Assembly (NCBI RefSeq): GCF_003815715.1
Contig: NZ_CP033922.1
Span: 2,262,001 to 2,326,000 of the forward strand
From: Chryseobacterium sp. G0162
Lineage (GTDB): Bacteria; Bacteroidota; Bacteroidia; Flavobacteriales; Weeksellaceae
Length of the DNA: 64,000 nt
Direction of reading: 5' to 3'
Shown here: piece after piece, positions 1 to 7,422 of the stretch
Layout: every line of letters starts with the position of its first letter
Position numbering within the stretch: position 1 is the first letter of the stretch
Position numbers and translations under genes: made by a program
The notes under the pieces: generated by a model
What the model saw: the letters and a program-made list of their open reading frames with translations, nothing else
What the model was told of the DNA's origin: nothing
Database searches by the model: none

Positions 1-305
1 TTATACCTCAGCGCACCGGCTTTAGCAGCAGCAGCTGTCTGCACAGTTCCTCCGATCCCCATAGCATTTAATCGCTCTCCAGATCTTAGATCCAATCTCG
101 TTTTGGGAGTTTTCGTTCCCACTCCCATATTTCCGGAAGAGGTGATCACTACATCATCATAATAGCTGGAAAGGGTGGAAGCTGAAGTATTTTTCAGACC
201 ATCCACATGTAATATCCTCTCAGGAGTAGACATATTAATTCCTACCTGAGCACTCATCCATACACTTCCGCACATGAGCAAGGCTAGTATTAATTGTTTT
301 TTCAT
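1..305 (-). CDS. Secreted surface protein, N-terminal part (truncated by window edge)
   Basis: The reading frame starts at an ATG (303-305) and runs off the left end of the window after 101 codons. It begins with a signal peptide (MKKQLILALLMCGSVWMSAQ, cleavage expected after SAQ) followed by VGINMSTPERILHVDG. The next gene has the same layout (VGINTSNP...FHIDG, later GAIRY), so the two are tandem paralogues. This VGIN-type N terminus is common in secreted, often adhesin- or C1q-like proteins of Chryseobacterium. The function is unknown and the C-terminal domain cannot be seen. Only 11 nt separate its ATG from the stop of the gene at 317-1177, so the two are probably co-transcribed, with that gene first. 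Confidence 0.8.
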   Translation of the reverse strand, partial: MKKQLILALLMCGSVWMSAQVGINMSTPERILHVDGLKNTSASTLSSYYDDVVITSSGNMGVGTKTPKTRLDLRSGERLNAMGIGGTVQTAAAAKAGALRY

Positions 306-316
306 ATTCAAATGTG

Positions 317-1177
317 TTATTGTTCTAAAATTGAAAGATTTACAAAGCCATAGTCATTACTTGCAGAAGAAATATCTGTACGTAAACTCAAACTGCCATT
401 ATAAACAGACTGATAAATCTGTGGCTGGAAGGTATCTCCTTTATTAAGCTGGACTCCTGCAACACATGAACCTGCAACTTGTGCCTGTTTTGAGATGTTG
501 GAAAAAGATTTTACACATTTTTTTACGGTATTGCTTCCGTTCACTACATACCTGGCCTCAGAAAAATAACCGGATACTATAGGAATTCTCACAAAATCAT
601 AAGTAAAAGAGACCAGATATACACCTGTTCGTGGAGCAGTAAAAACTCCTGTACCCGGATTAAAACTGACTGTAGAATCGGAGATTTCATTCCAGCCGGA
701 AATACCCGTAGAAATCTGGTAAGGAATTTTAATTGCAAAGTTGGCTGCCTGAATATTCGCCACGATTACAGCTTTAGTGGGTGAAGAAATAAGATCCTGC
801 CATACTATTCCATCAGAATACTGCATCTTCCCTCCATTTAACGGATTATATCTTATCGCCCCACTTCCTGCTACAGACGCAGTCTGGGAAGTCTCTCCCA
901 CCCCAATCGAATTGTCAGTATTACTGGCAGATCTTGTATCGATCTTTACAACTGGAGACAGAATACCTATCCCTATTTCTCCCAAAGAGGTAACTGCTAC
1001 ATCATTGGAGGCTTGTACAGAAGAAGGAGTTCCGGATGCCGGATTATCTTTAGCTCCGTCTATATGGAAAATGGTTTGGGGATTAGAGGTATTAATACCA
1101 ACCTGTGCTGTTAAGGAATGTATAAAAAGGCATCCGGCAATGAATATCCATTTCCTCAAAATAATTAAATTTTTCAT
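317..1177 (-). CDS. Secreted protein with C1q/TNF-like C-terminal domain
   Basis: This 286-aa protein carries a signal peptide (start MKNLIILRKW, ending near LTAQ) and then VGINTSNPQTIFHIDG. I chose the ATG at 1177 because it begins the signal peptide; the in-frame extension to 1276 has no such logic. A repeated SLGEIGIG segment follows. The C-terminal ~140 residues resemble the C1q/TNF jelly-roll fold: GVFTAPRTGVYLVSFTYDF, then a variable strand, then LNKGDTFQPQIYQS and a final hydrophobic strand. This suggests an exported, probably trimeric surface or matrix protein. No T9SS sorting domain is visible. Binding partner unknown. Confidence 0.75.
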   Translation of the reverse strand: MKNLIILRKWIFIAGCLFIHSLTAQVGINTSNPQTIFHIDGAKDNPASGTPSSVQASNDVAVTSLGEIGIGILSPVVKIDTRSASNTDNSIGVGETSQTASVAGSGAIRYNPLNGGKMQYSDGIVWQDLISSPTKAVIVANIQAANFAIKIPYQISTGISGWNEISDSTVSFNPGTGVFTAPRTGVYLVSFTYDFVRIPIVSGYFSEARYVVNGSNTVKKCVKSFSNISKQAQVAGSCVAGVQLNKGDTFQPQIYQSVYNGSLSLRTDISSASNDYGFVNLSILEQ

Positions 1178-1408
1178 GTAATTTGTGGTTTTAAAACGAG
1201 TACTATTCTCTGCCAAAGATAGACTCAAAAACAGATCCCACACAACAGACACTTTCCGAAACAAAACATAAAACACTGAAAATGTAATAAATAAGCAACT
1301 GTTTTACAATATCAAAATACGGAATTTTAATATTTTTTGAAATGAATATTTGATTTTTTCTGAAAGTTTAAAAAAATAACGAATCCCTTTTCTCTCGATT
1401 TTCCAATA

Positions 1409-2680
1409 TCAATGAAACCTAAAATTAGCTTCCGGCAGCGTATTCTTTTTTAAGAAAGCTTCATATTCCGGAGATAGCTGGGCACGGCCAAAAGTATTTT
1501 CACCGCTCATGCTTCCCAAACGTACTTTATCCTTTCCGAATTTCCGGTTCATGGCATCCATCGCCTTCATTACAGGAAGATGTTGATTTTGTGTATCTTC
1601 TTCAAAAAGGCTGATCTGTCTCTGATCTTCAGGAACAAAGTCATTTACCATCACCCCTGCCCTTTTATAATGAAATCCGTCTCTGTAAACGGCTTCAAAA
1701 AGCTCATTGACGACCCTTCCAATCAATATAGATGAATTGGTTGGATTGGGAAGAATTTGGGTCATAGCATTTCTGTATTCAGGAAGGTCCTTTCTAAAAC
1801 GATTTGTTTGTACGAAAACAGTAATCATTTTACAGCAGGTATTTTGCTTTCTCAATCTTTCTGAACAGTACATTCCAAAGGTTTCTACGCGTTCCCTAAC
1901 GGATTCTTTATCGGTAAGCATTTGCATAAAGCTTCTGGTAACAGCAATTGATTTTTTAGGAGATGGAGCATCCAGTTCCAATTGACGAATTCCTCTTAAT
2001 TCATGAATCATCCTTACCCCATGAATTCCCATAATTTTCCGAACCCACATTTCAGGTTTCTGAAGAAGGTCCCAGGCTTTATAAACACCATTATCATTCA
2101 TTTTAGCAGCCAGCTTTCTCCCTATTCCCCAAACGTCTCCTATATTCAGCCATTTCAATGCCTTCTCTATTTTCTCAGGAGTATCCATAATATAAACTCC
2201 CTTACATTGCTCCGGAAATTCTTTCACAATTCTGTTAGCCACTTTACATAAGGTTTTACTGGGTGCAATTCCTATACTGACAGGAATATTTTCTTTCTCC
2301 TGAATTTCTGTTTTGATTTTAGAACAATACTCGTGAATGTCAATATATTTAAAGCCTGTAAGATCTAGAAAAAGCTCGTCTATACTATAAATTTCATACT
2401 CTAAAACATAAGAACGGGCTATATTGATTACCTGTTGACTCTTGTAATTGTACAGTTCAAATTTTGCAGAAAAGCTTTTTACATCGTGCTGCTTGAAGAG
2501 CTCTTTATATTTGAATGCAGGAGCTGCCATAGGAATTCCGAGATCCTTTGCCTCCTTACTTCGAGACACTACACATCCATCGTTGTTGGAAAGAACAACA
2601 ACAGGTTTGCCTTCAAGATCAGGATCCAGGGTCCTTTCGCAGGAAACAAAAAAGTTATTACAATCTACCAGCGCATACAT
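1409..2680 (-). CDS. umuC: Y-family DNA polymerase (UmuC, Pol V catalytic subunit-like)
   Basis: This 423-aa protein is full length for UmuC and would copy past damaged template bases. The palm metal ligands are Asp6 in VDCNNFFVSCE and Asp101-Glu102 in SIDELFLD. The steric-gate and finger regions (VVVLSNNDGCVVSRS) are present, followed by the HhH thumb and a little-finger domain (about 240-350) with the UmuC C-terminal extension. No umuD (S24 peptidase) gene adjoins it, which is unusual because umuDC is normally one operon. Its own -7 box (TAATTTTG, 2703-2710 on the minus strand) lacks the repeat found in the neighbouring cluster, although one copy of that repeat lies about 90 bp upstream. 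Probably damage-inducible, but that is inference. Confidence 0.93.
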   Translation of the reverse strand: MYALVDCNNFFVSCERTLDPDLEGKPVVVLSNNDGCVVSRSKEAKDLGIPMAAPAFKYKELFKQHDVKSFSAKFELYNYKSQQVINIARSYVLEYEIYSIDELFLDLTGFKYIDIHEYCSKIKTEIQEKENIPVSIGIAPSKTLCKVANRIVKEFPEQCKGVYIMDTPEKIEKALKWLNIGDVWGIGRKLAAKMNDNGVYKAWDLLQKPEMWVRKIMGIHGVRMIHELRGIRQLELDAPSPKKSIAVTRSFMQMLTDKESVRERVETFGMYCSERLRKQNTCCKMITVFVQTNRFRKDLPEYRNAMTQILPNPTNSSILIGRVVNELFEAVYRDGFHYKRAGVMVNDFVPEDQRQISLFEEDTQNQHLPVMKAMDAMNRKFGKDKVRLGSMSGENTFGRAQLSPEYEAFLKKNTLPEANFRFH

Positions 2681-2702
2681 GATGTAACGTGAATTATTTA
2701 TA

Positions 2703-2710
2703 CAAAATTA
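2703..2710 (-). promoter_or_regulatory. -7 box of umuC promoter
   Basis: On the minus strand this reads TAATTTTG, a perfect match to the Bacteroidota TAnnTTTG consensus, 22 nt before the umuC ATG. The 15-bp CGWCA-N5-TGWCG element is not at the expected position upstream of it. Confidence 0.55.
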
Positions 2711-2798
2711 TTCTTTTTCAAGAATAAAATCACTTTTAAATTACGAATTAACATCATATTTAACACATTGAAAAACAAATAAATATTATTTTTTAACA

Positions 2799-2832
2799 CG
2801 ACATATTTTGTCGCATTAAAGATTTAATTTTG
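2799..2832 (+). promoter_or_regulatory. Operator/promoter module P1 (orphan, points into the antiporter 3' end)
   Basis: CGACA (2799-2803), spacer TATTT, TGTCG (2809-2813): a perfect inverted repeat. After exactly 11 nt comes TAATTTTG (2825-2832), a perfect TAnnTTTG box. Its orientation (ACA before, TTTTGTCGCATTAA after) matches P7 of the WYL gene. It therefore points right, antisense to the antiporter gene, with no plausible ORF behind it. It also lies 119 nt upstream of the umuC start on the other strand, so a symmetric operator could influence umuC. Confidence 0.6.
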
Positions 2833-2850
2833 TTTTCAAAAATATCCATT

Positions 2851-4431
2851 TTAAATCATTCTTAACCTTTCCTCTTCCAAATCAAGCTGATAAAGCTGAT
2901 GACGAATAATCTCTTCATTGATTGAAACATCTTTATTGAGCTCTGAAAGATACTGTCTCTGGCTTTCCAGTATTTCAAGGAAAATAACTTTGTTTTTTTC
3001 ACTCATCCATTCTGCGTCATTTGCTTTATTTTTTTCTTCCCAGTGTTTTAACATGCGTTCCAAACCGGCGTGGCTTTGGAGCTCATTTTCATGCTTATTT
3101 TTAAGAAAATGATATACATGCTGCCTTAGTTTCAGTTTTATTTCCTGACGGACTTCCTCCTCTTTTTCTTCATCAATAAAATCATCAAATACATGCCCGA
3201 ATCTTATAATGTATGGCAACGTGAGCCCTTGCACAAGGAGCGTAAGCAATATCACAACAAAGGTGATAAACAAAATGAGATTTCTATTGGGGAAAGGAGC
3301 CCCGTTAATACTGATAGGAATCGCCAGTGCTGCCGCCAACGACACCACGCCCCTCATCCCAGTCCACCCTAAGATGAGAGGCATCATCAGACGCCTTCTG
3401 TTGGAGGAAGGTCTGGGAGCTACTCCAGGCCGAAAAATAATTGTAGCAATCATTGCGGCATAGGAACTGATAATTCTTGCAGCGATAAGAATACCTGTAA
3501 CCAGTACTCCATAATTAATTGCTGTATTTAAAGGGATTCCCTCTGAACGCAACCCTCCTACAATTTCGGGAAGTTCCAAACCTATGATTAAAAATACAAT
3601 TCCATTCAGAATAAATACAAAGCTCTCCCAAACGCTGTATCCTCTGATCCTGCTTGTACTGCTTAAAAAAATTAATCGTTTACTCGACATATACAAACCA
3701 CCACACACCACAGCCAGCACTCCGGAACTATGAAACTGTTCAGCTAACCAATACATAAGATAGGGTTCGATAAGCGTTAAAGCAATATCCGAAGATGCAT
3801 CTGTTGGCAAACGTTTATGAATTTGCACAAAAATCCAGGCCAGTAGTAATCCGAGGCCTGCCCCACCGACGATCATCCATAAAAAAGTAAGAGAGGCCTC
3901 CTGCCATACAAACTGCCCTGTACCAATAGCAATTAATGCAAAACGGAAAATAATCAACGAAGATGCATCATTTAATAAACTTTCTCCTTCCAGAATAGCA
4001 GAGGTTGTTTTAGGAATTCTCACAAATTTCATGATAGCTCCAGTACTTACCGCATCAGGAGGGGAGACTATTCCTCCCAGCAAGAAACCTAATGCAATGC
4101 TAAATCCGGGAATAAAATAATTGGAAACAACAGCAACGGATAAAGCCGTAAAAAATACGACCAGAAATGCAAAGCTTCCGATAATTCGCCACCATCTTCT
4201 CATTTCTTTAAAGGAAATAGACCATGAGGCTTCAAATAATAAAGGAGGCAAGAAAATAAAAAAGATGAGATCAGGATTAATTTTTACGGTAGGAAGACCG
4301 GGTACCAAACTAACAAGTAATCCAAACACGACCAATAAAATAGGATAGGCTATTTTTAATTTTGTAGCCCACATATTTAATAGTACAATAGCGGCTATCA
4401 TAGCCAAAAAGAAAGGTAAGACGGTATGCAT
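2851..4431 (-). CDS. Na+/H+ antiporter, CPA1 (NhaP/NHE) family
   Basis: This 526-aa inner-membrane protein exchanges Na+ (or K+) for protons. About twelve hydrophobic segments fill residues 1-410. The CPA1 ion-binding motifs are visible: SPPDAV (Asp126) and EGESLLND (Asn154-Asp155). The final ~110 residues form a charged cytoplasmic tail rich in Glu/Lys with heptad-like spacing, probably regulatory. It starts at ATG 4431; a -7 box TATATTTG on the minus strand (4498-4505) lies about 70 nt upstream. The gene stands alone between umuC and the cluster starting at 4680. It is not obviously part of that cluster, but promoter module P1 reads into its 3' end antisense. Confidence 0.92.
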   Translation of the reverse strand: MHTVLPFFLAMIAAIVLLNMWATKLKIAYPILLVVFGLLVSLVPGLPTVKINPDLIFFIFLPPLLFEASWSISFKEMRRWWRIIGSFAFLVVFFTALSVAVVSNYFIPGFSIALGFLLGGIVSPPDAVSTGAIMKFVRIPKTTSAILEGESLLNDASSLIIFRFALIAIGTGQFVWQEASLTFLWMIVGGAGLGLLLAWIFVQIHKRLPTDASSDIALTLIEPYLMYWLAEQFHSSGVLAVVCGGLYMSSKRLIFLSSTSRIRGYSVWESFVFILNGIVFLIIGLELPEIVGGLRSEGIPLNTAINYGVLVTGILIAARIISSYAAMIATIIFRPGVAPRPSSNRRRLMMPLILGWTGMRGVVSLAAALAIPISINGAPFPNRNLILFITFVVILLTLLVQGLTLPYIIRFGHVFDDFIDEEKEEEVRQEIKLKLRQHVYHFLKNKHENELQSHAGLERMLKHWEEKNKANDAEWMSEKNKVIFLEILESQRQYLSELNKDVSINEEIIRHQLYQLDLEEERLRMI

Positions 4432-4497
4432 TATGTTGTGTTTTTTGATTTATACTCTTCATTTATTTTTTCAAATCAATGAAAGGAGTTTATTATA

Positions 4498-4505
4498 CAA
4501 ATATA
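4498..4505 (-). promoter_or_regulatory. -7 box of antiporter promoter
   Basis: The minus strand reads TATATTTG, a perfect TAnnTTTG element, leaving an untranslated leader of about 60 nt before the ATG at 4431. Confidence 0.5.
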
Positions 4506-4626
4506 CAGTCAATTAAAATTTTGAATATTATTTTTATGATCTTATCCAAACTTAATTCACAACCTTGTAAAAACAATAAAATAACTAAGATTATAAAAAA
4601 TATTGGTGTAAAAATTTATTAAAACA

Positions 4627-4660
4627 CGTCAGTTTTTGTCGCTTCCCACTCCTACTTTTG
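4627..4660 (+). promoter_or_regulatory. Operator/promoter module P2 (M15 endopeptidase)
   Basis: CGTCA (4627-4631), spacer GTTTT, TGTCG (4637-4641), then 11 nt, then TACTTTTG (4653-4660). The ATG of the endopeptidase follows at 4680, so the leader is only about 13 nt. The geometry is identical to P1, P3-P5 and P7. Confidence 0.75.
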
Positions 4661-4679
4661 CCTCAAACGATATAGATTT

Positions 4680-5180
4680 ATGGATAAAGTAACATTAGAG
4701 AGAATTCAGAAACTTCACCCATTTGTAAGAGATGAAGTAAAGCAAATGATTAAAGAATGTGATGAAGCGCTTACCGGCAGAGCTAAGATAAGAATTACCC
4801 AAGGATTAAGATCTTTTGAAGAACAGGAAAAGCTTTATGCCATCGGAAGAATAACATCCGGAAAAAAGGTAACGAATGCCAAAGCAGGTCAGAGTATCCA
4901 CAATTATGGTCTTGCTGTAGATATCTGCCTGATGATCGACGGAAAAACGGCCAGTTGGGACACTGTAAAAGATTGGGATAATGATAAGGTTGCAGACTGG
5001 TATGAATGTGTAAAAATCTTTGCAAAACATGGCTGGGATTGGGGTGGAAACTGGAAAACTTTTAAAGATCTTCCCCACTTTGAAAAAAAGACAATTCCAT
5101 CGAAGAAAGGACCTGTAAAAACCAGTTGGAGAAAGCTTTTGAAGATGTCTAGAGATCAACAAAATTATGTTGTTTTTTAA
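4680..5180 (+). CDS. M15 family cell-wall peptidase (L-Ala-D-Glu endopeptidase / endolysin-like)
   Basis: This 166-aa protein resembles the M15 L-alanyl-D-glutamate peptidases (CwlK and phage T5-type endolysins), which cut the stem peptide of peptidoglycan. The zinc ligands fit: SIHNYGLAVD supplies His74 and Asp81, and LPHFE supplies His133; the GLRSFEEQEKLYAIGR segment is also typical. There is no signal peptide or membrane segment, so the protein should stay cytoplasmic unless the inner membrane is breached, as for phage endolysins that need a holin. It is transcribed from P2 immediately before the patatin gene, which has its own promoter P3. In this cluster I infer a role in induced lysis. 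A wall-remodelling role or an unrecognised export route is the alternative. Confidence 0.85.
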   Translation: MDKVTLERIQKLHPFVRDEVKQMIKECDEALTGRAKIRITQGLRSFEEQEKLYAIGRITSGKKVTNAKAGQSIHNYGLAVDICLMIDGKTASWDTVKDWDNDKVADWYECVKIFAKHGWDWGGNWKTFKDLPHFEKKTIPSKKGPVKTSWRKLLKMSRDQQNYVVF

Positions 5181-5208
5181 TTTTTTTTCTTTAAAATTAA
5201 TTTAAATA

Positions 5209-5242
5209 CGTCAAGTTCTGTCGCTTCCCCGCCCTACCTTTG
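5209..5242 (+). promoter_or_regulatory. Operator/promoter module P3 (patatin gene)
   Basis: CGTCA (5209-5213), spacer AGTTC, TGTCG (5219-5223), then 11 nt, then TACCTTTG (5235-5242). The expected leader before the patatin ATG at 5371 is about 120 nt and holds a 22-codon ORF. Confidence 0.75.
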
Positions 5243-5280
5243 TTTTACAAGAAAGCCACTACAAGCAACAAGATCTGAAC

Positions 5281-5349
5281 ATGGAGTTTCACTGTTTTTC
5301 TGACCCCAAATTACCAATTCCACAAGATCATATTGTAATGTATTCTTAA
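5281..5349 (+). CDS. Possible 22-codon leader ORF upstream of the patatin gene
   Basis: An ATG-to-TAA frame encodes MEFHCFSDPKLPIPQDHIVM then YS, entirely inside the transcribed leader between P3 and the patatin gene. I see no homology, signal peptide or membrane segment. It could be a translated leader controlling the downstream gene, or chance in a short AT-rich leader. Low certainty. Confidence 0.2.
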   Translation: MEFHCFSDPKLPIPQDHIVMYS

Positions 5350-5370
5350 AAAAATAATTAACAAAATAAC

Positions 5371-6408
5371 ATGAAAAAGACAACCATTCTTTCTTTGGAC
5401 GGAGGCGGAATAAGGGGAATTATTACCTGTATTATTCTGCGTTACATAGAAGAACAGCTCCAGTATTATGATAAACCAAGTGCTAAGCTTGGGGATTATT
5501 TTGATCTGGTGGCTGGCAGCAGCACAGGAGGACTGATTGCTTCTATTATTCTATGTCCTGATGAAGTCCGTAAAGCAAAATATTCTATCCAAAAGGGATT
5601 GGAATTATATGCTGAAAAGGGCGGTGATATCTTCCAGGTTTCCTTTTGGGAAAAGCTGGTTAATCCATTTGGATTATTGAATGAAAGAATTTCTCAGGAA
5701 GCTCTTGAAAAAAACCTGAATGACTTTTTTGGAAATTTAGAATTAAAGGAATTAATAAAGCCATGTTTAATAACAAGTTATGATATAGAGAACAGAAGAG
5801 CGAAACTTTTCAATTCCTGTGAAGCTCATCTCAGTACAGATAATTTTTATGTAAAAGATGTTTGCAGGGCAACATCCGCAGCACCTACCTATTTCAGCCC
5901 GGTACAGATCAAATCAATGTATGGCCAAATCTTCAGCCTGATTGACGGCGGTATGTTTGCGAATAATCCTGCTCTTTGTGCTTATGCAGAGGCTAGAAAA
6001 ATTCCCTTTGCAGAAGTTTTGAAAAATCATCAGAAAGCCAATCATCCCGGAGTAAATGATATGATTATCATATCTATCGGAACCGGAATTGAAGCGAGGC
6101 CTTATTCTTTTCATAAACTCGAAAAGGCTGGAAAAATTGGCTGGGTAAATCCCATTATTGATATTTTAATGTCTGCCAATGCAGAAACCGTAGATTATCA
6201 GCTTTCTCAAATGTTCCAGACCTTGGGGCTGAGAAACCAGAAAAACTATTACCGTTTGAATCCCTCATTGAAAAACGCTTCTCCAGCCATGGATAACGTA
6301 AGACGGTCTAATATTGAAAACCTGATACAAGCCGGACTAAGCTATATTGATGATAACAGAGAAGTCCTGAACCAGATTGTCCAAAAGCTCATCAGAAACA
6401 AAATATAA
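5371..6408 (+). CDS. Patatin-like phospholipase (CapV-like)
   Basis: This 345-aa protein is a single patatin domain, a Ser-Asp dyad lipid acyl hydrolase. The oxyanion loop DGGGIRG is at residues 10-16, the nucleophile is Ser51 in GSSTGG, and the catalytic Asp192 is in IDGGMFANNP. SAAPTYFSP is also conserved in the family. The closest sub-type I recognise is the CapV effector of CBASS anti-phage systems, which degrades the inner membrane. However, no CD-NTase cyclase, Cap2 or Cap3 gene is present here. There is no signal peptide, so it should act on the inner membrane from the cytoplasm. It is controlled by P3 and ends in a very long hairpin. In context I infer a stress-induced membrane-damaging enzyme; a housekeeping lipase is the alternative. 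Confidence 0.9.
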   Translation: MKKTTILSLDGGGIRGIITCIILRYIEEQLQYYDKPSAKLGDYFDLVAGSSTGGLIASIILCPDEVRKAKYSIQKGLELYAEKGGDIFQVSFWEKLVNPFGLLNERISQEALEKNLNDFFGNLELKELIKPCLITSYDIENRRAKLFNSCEAHLSTDNFYVKDVCRATSAAPTYFSPVQIKSMYGQIFSLIDGGMFANNPALCAYAEARKIPFAEVLKNHQKANHPGVNDMIIISIGTGIEARPYSFHKLEKAGKIGWVNPIIDILMSANAETVDYQLSQMFQTLGLRNQKNYYRLNPSLKNASPAMDNVRRSNIENLIQAGLSYIDDNREVLNQIVQKLIRNKI

Positions 6409-6454
6409 GCTTAAAAGCTTATATTGAACTTAAATAAGCTTTTAAGCTTATATT
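6402..6454 (+). terminator. 21-bp hairpin at the end of the patatin gene
   Basis: Arm 6402-6422 and arm 6434-6454 are perfect inverse complements around an 11-nt loop; each arm is itself nearly self-complementary around AAGCTT. The patatin stop codon (6406-6408) lies inside the left arm. AT-rich sequence follows but no long T tract, so it may terminate, protect the 3' end, or both. Confidence 0.6.
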
Positions 6455-6540
6455 AAAATTCTCACTGAATTAAAACACTTGACCTTGTCAGTTTATAATA
6501 TTTATCAAAAATGAAATAAAAATGAAAAGAAATTATAACA

Positions 6541-6574
6541 CGACAAGTTTTGACGCTTGAGTCAACTATCTTTA
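6541..6574 (+). promoter_or_regulatory. Operator/promoter module P4 (DUF2589 operon)
   Basis: CGACA (6541-6545), spacer AGTTT, TGACG (6551-6555), then 11 nt, then TATCTTTA (6567-6574; last base differs from TAnnTTTG). The ATG of the first gene is at 6765, giving a leader of roughly 185 nt in which I see no other clear element. Confidence 0.7.
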
Positions 6575-6764
6575 AATAAATAAAATAACCAAGGAAACCA
6601 AAGCTAAATAAGCTCATTCCAAACTTACATTATCCCTATTATTTTTAATAATCTTCAGTTAATCAAATACTGAACAGGATATCTATTGCCCAATATTGAA
6701 TATTAGTCTGCTAGCACTACTATATATTATTAACCAATTAATAACCTTAAAAATTTTTAGAATT

Positions 6765-7352
6765 ATGGCAAATTTAGTACAAGAATTAAACAGTTTAGAT
6801 TTCAGTGTTTACATCGGAGGACCTATGCAGGCAGCGATCAAGGCTCAGCATGACGCATCCATGTCGCAAGTAAATTTCATTAAAGAAGTTGGCTTTGAAG
6901 AAGGAGCACCAGAAGGAGGCGCTAAAAAACTTAAGTATGTGGATTTTATCTATACAAAGTCAGTTCCCAGCACAGCTGAAAACAATGACAGCGTAGTAAA
7001 ATCAGAAGTAAAATTAAGTGTCCCATTGCTTTGTATGCTGACAATTCCGGCTTTAAGAATTGATGAAATGACTATTGATTTTAATGCCAAACTTAATTCT
7101 GTGGAAACTCAGAATATTGCTAGTGAATTCCAGGGAAGCGCTTCTATCAGCGCTAAATTCTGGAAAGTTAAATTCAATGCTTCAGCTTCTTATAAGAAAA
7201 CCAACTCAAGTACCTCAACTACGGAAAAAACATATACGTTGGGCGTACATGTAAAAGCTGTAAATGACGAATTACCTGCAGGGCTTTCAAAAATTATGGA
7301 TATGTTAGAAGATGCTATTGTTGCTTCCGCAGCACCGGTAACTACTACTTAA
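6765..7352 (+). CDS. DUF2589-like protein
   Basis: This 195-aa protein of unknown function matches my recollection of the DUF2589 family. It has an N-terminal GGPMQAAIKAQHDASMSQVNFI helix followed by a beta-rich core (VKLSVPLLCMLTIPALRIDE, then MTIDFNAKLNSVET) and an ASYKKTNSSTSTTEKTYTL strand region. I chose the ATG at 6765 because an upstream extension to 6696 is AT-rich and unlike the family start. There is no signal peptide. It is the first gene of the P4 unit. A strong hairpin separates it from its two downstream partners, so it may be made in excess over them, as expected for a structural or pore-forming subunit (inference). Confidence 0.75.
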   Translation: MANLVQELNSLDFSVYIGGPMQAAIKAQHDASMSQVNFIKEVGFEEGAPEGGAKKLKYVDFIYTKSVPSTAENNDSVVKSEVKLSVPLLCMLTIPALRIDEMTIDFNAKLNSVETQNIASEFQGSASISAKFWKVKFNASASYKKTNSSTSTTEKTYTLGVHVKAVNDELPAGLSKIMDMLEDAIVASAAPVTTT

Positions 7353-7360
7353 TTATTTTC

Positions 7361-7390
7361 AGGATGGTTGCTCCGGCAGCCATCCTTTTA
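7361..7390 (+). terminator. Intra-operon hairpin / attenuator
   Basis: Stem AGGATGGTTGC (7361-7371) pairs with GCAGCCATCCT (7376-7386) through one G-U pair, around a TCCG tetraloop, followed by TTTT. It lies 9 nt after the DUF2589-like stop and 37 nt before the next ATG, so it probably causes partial termination inside the operon. Confidence 0.6.
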
Positions 7391-7422
7391 AAAAGTCTTT
7401 ATCAATTAAAAAAAAACTTATC

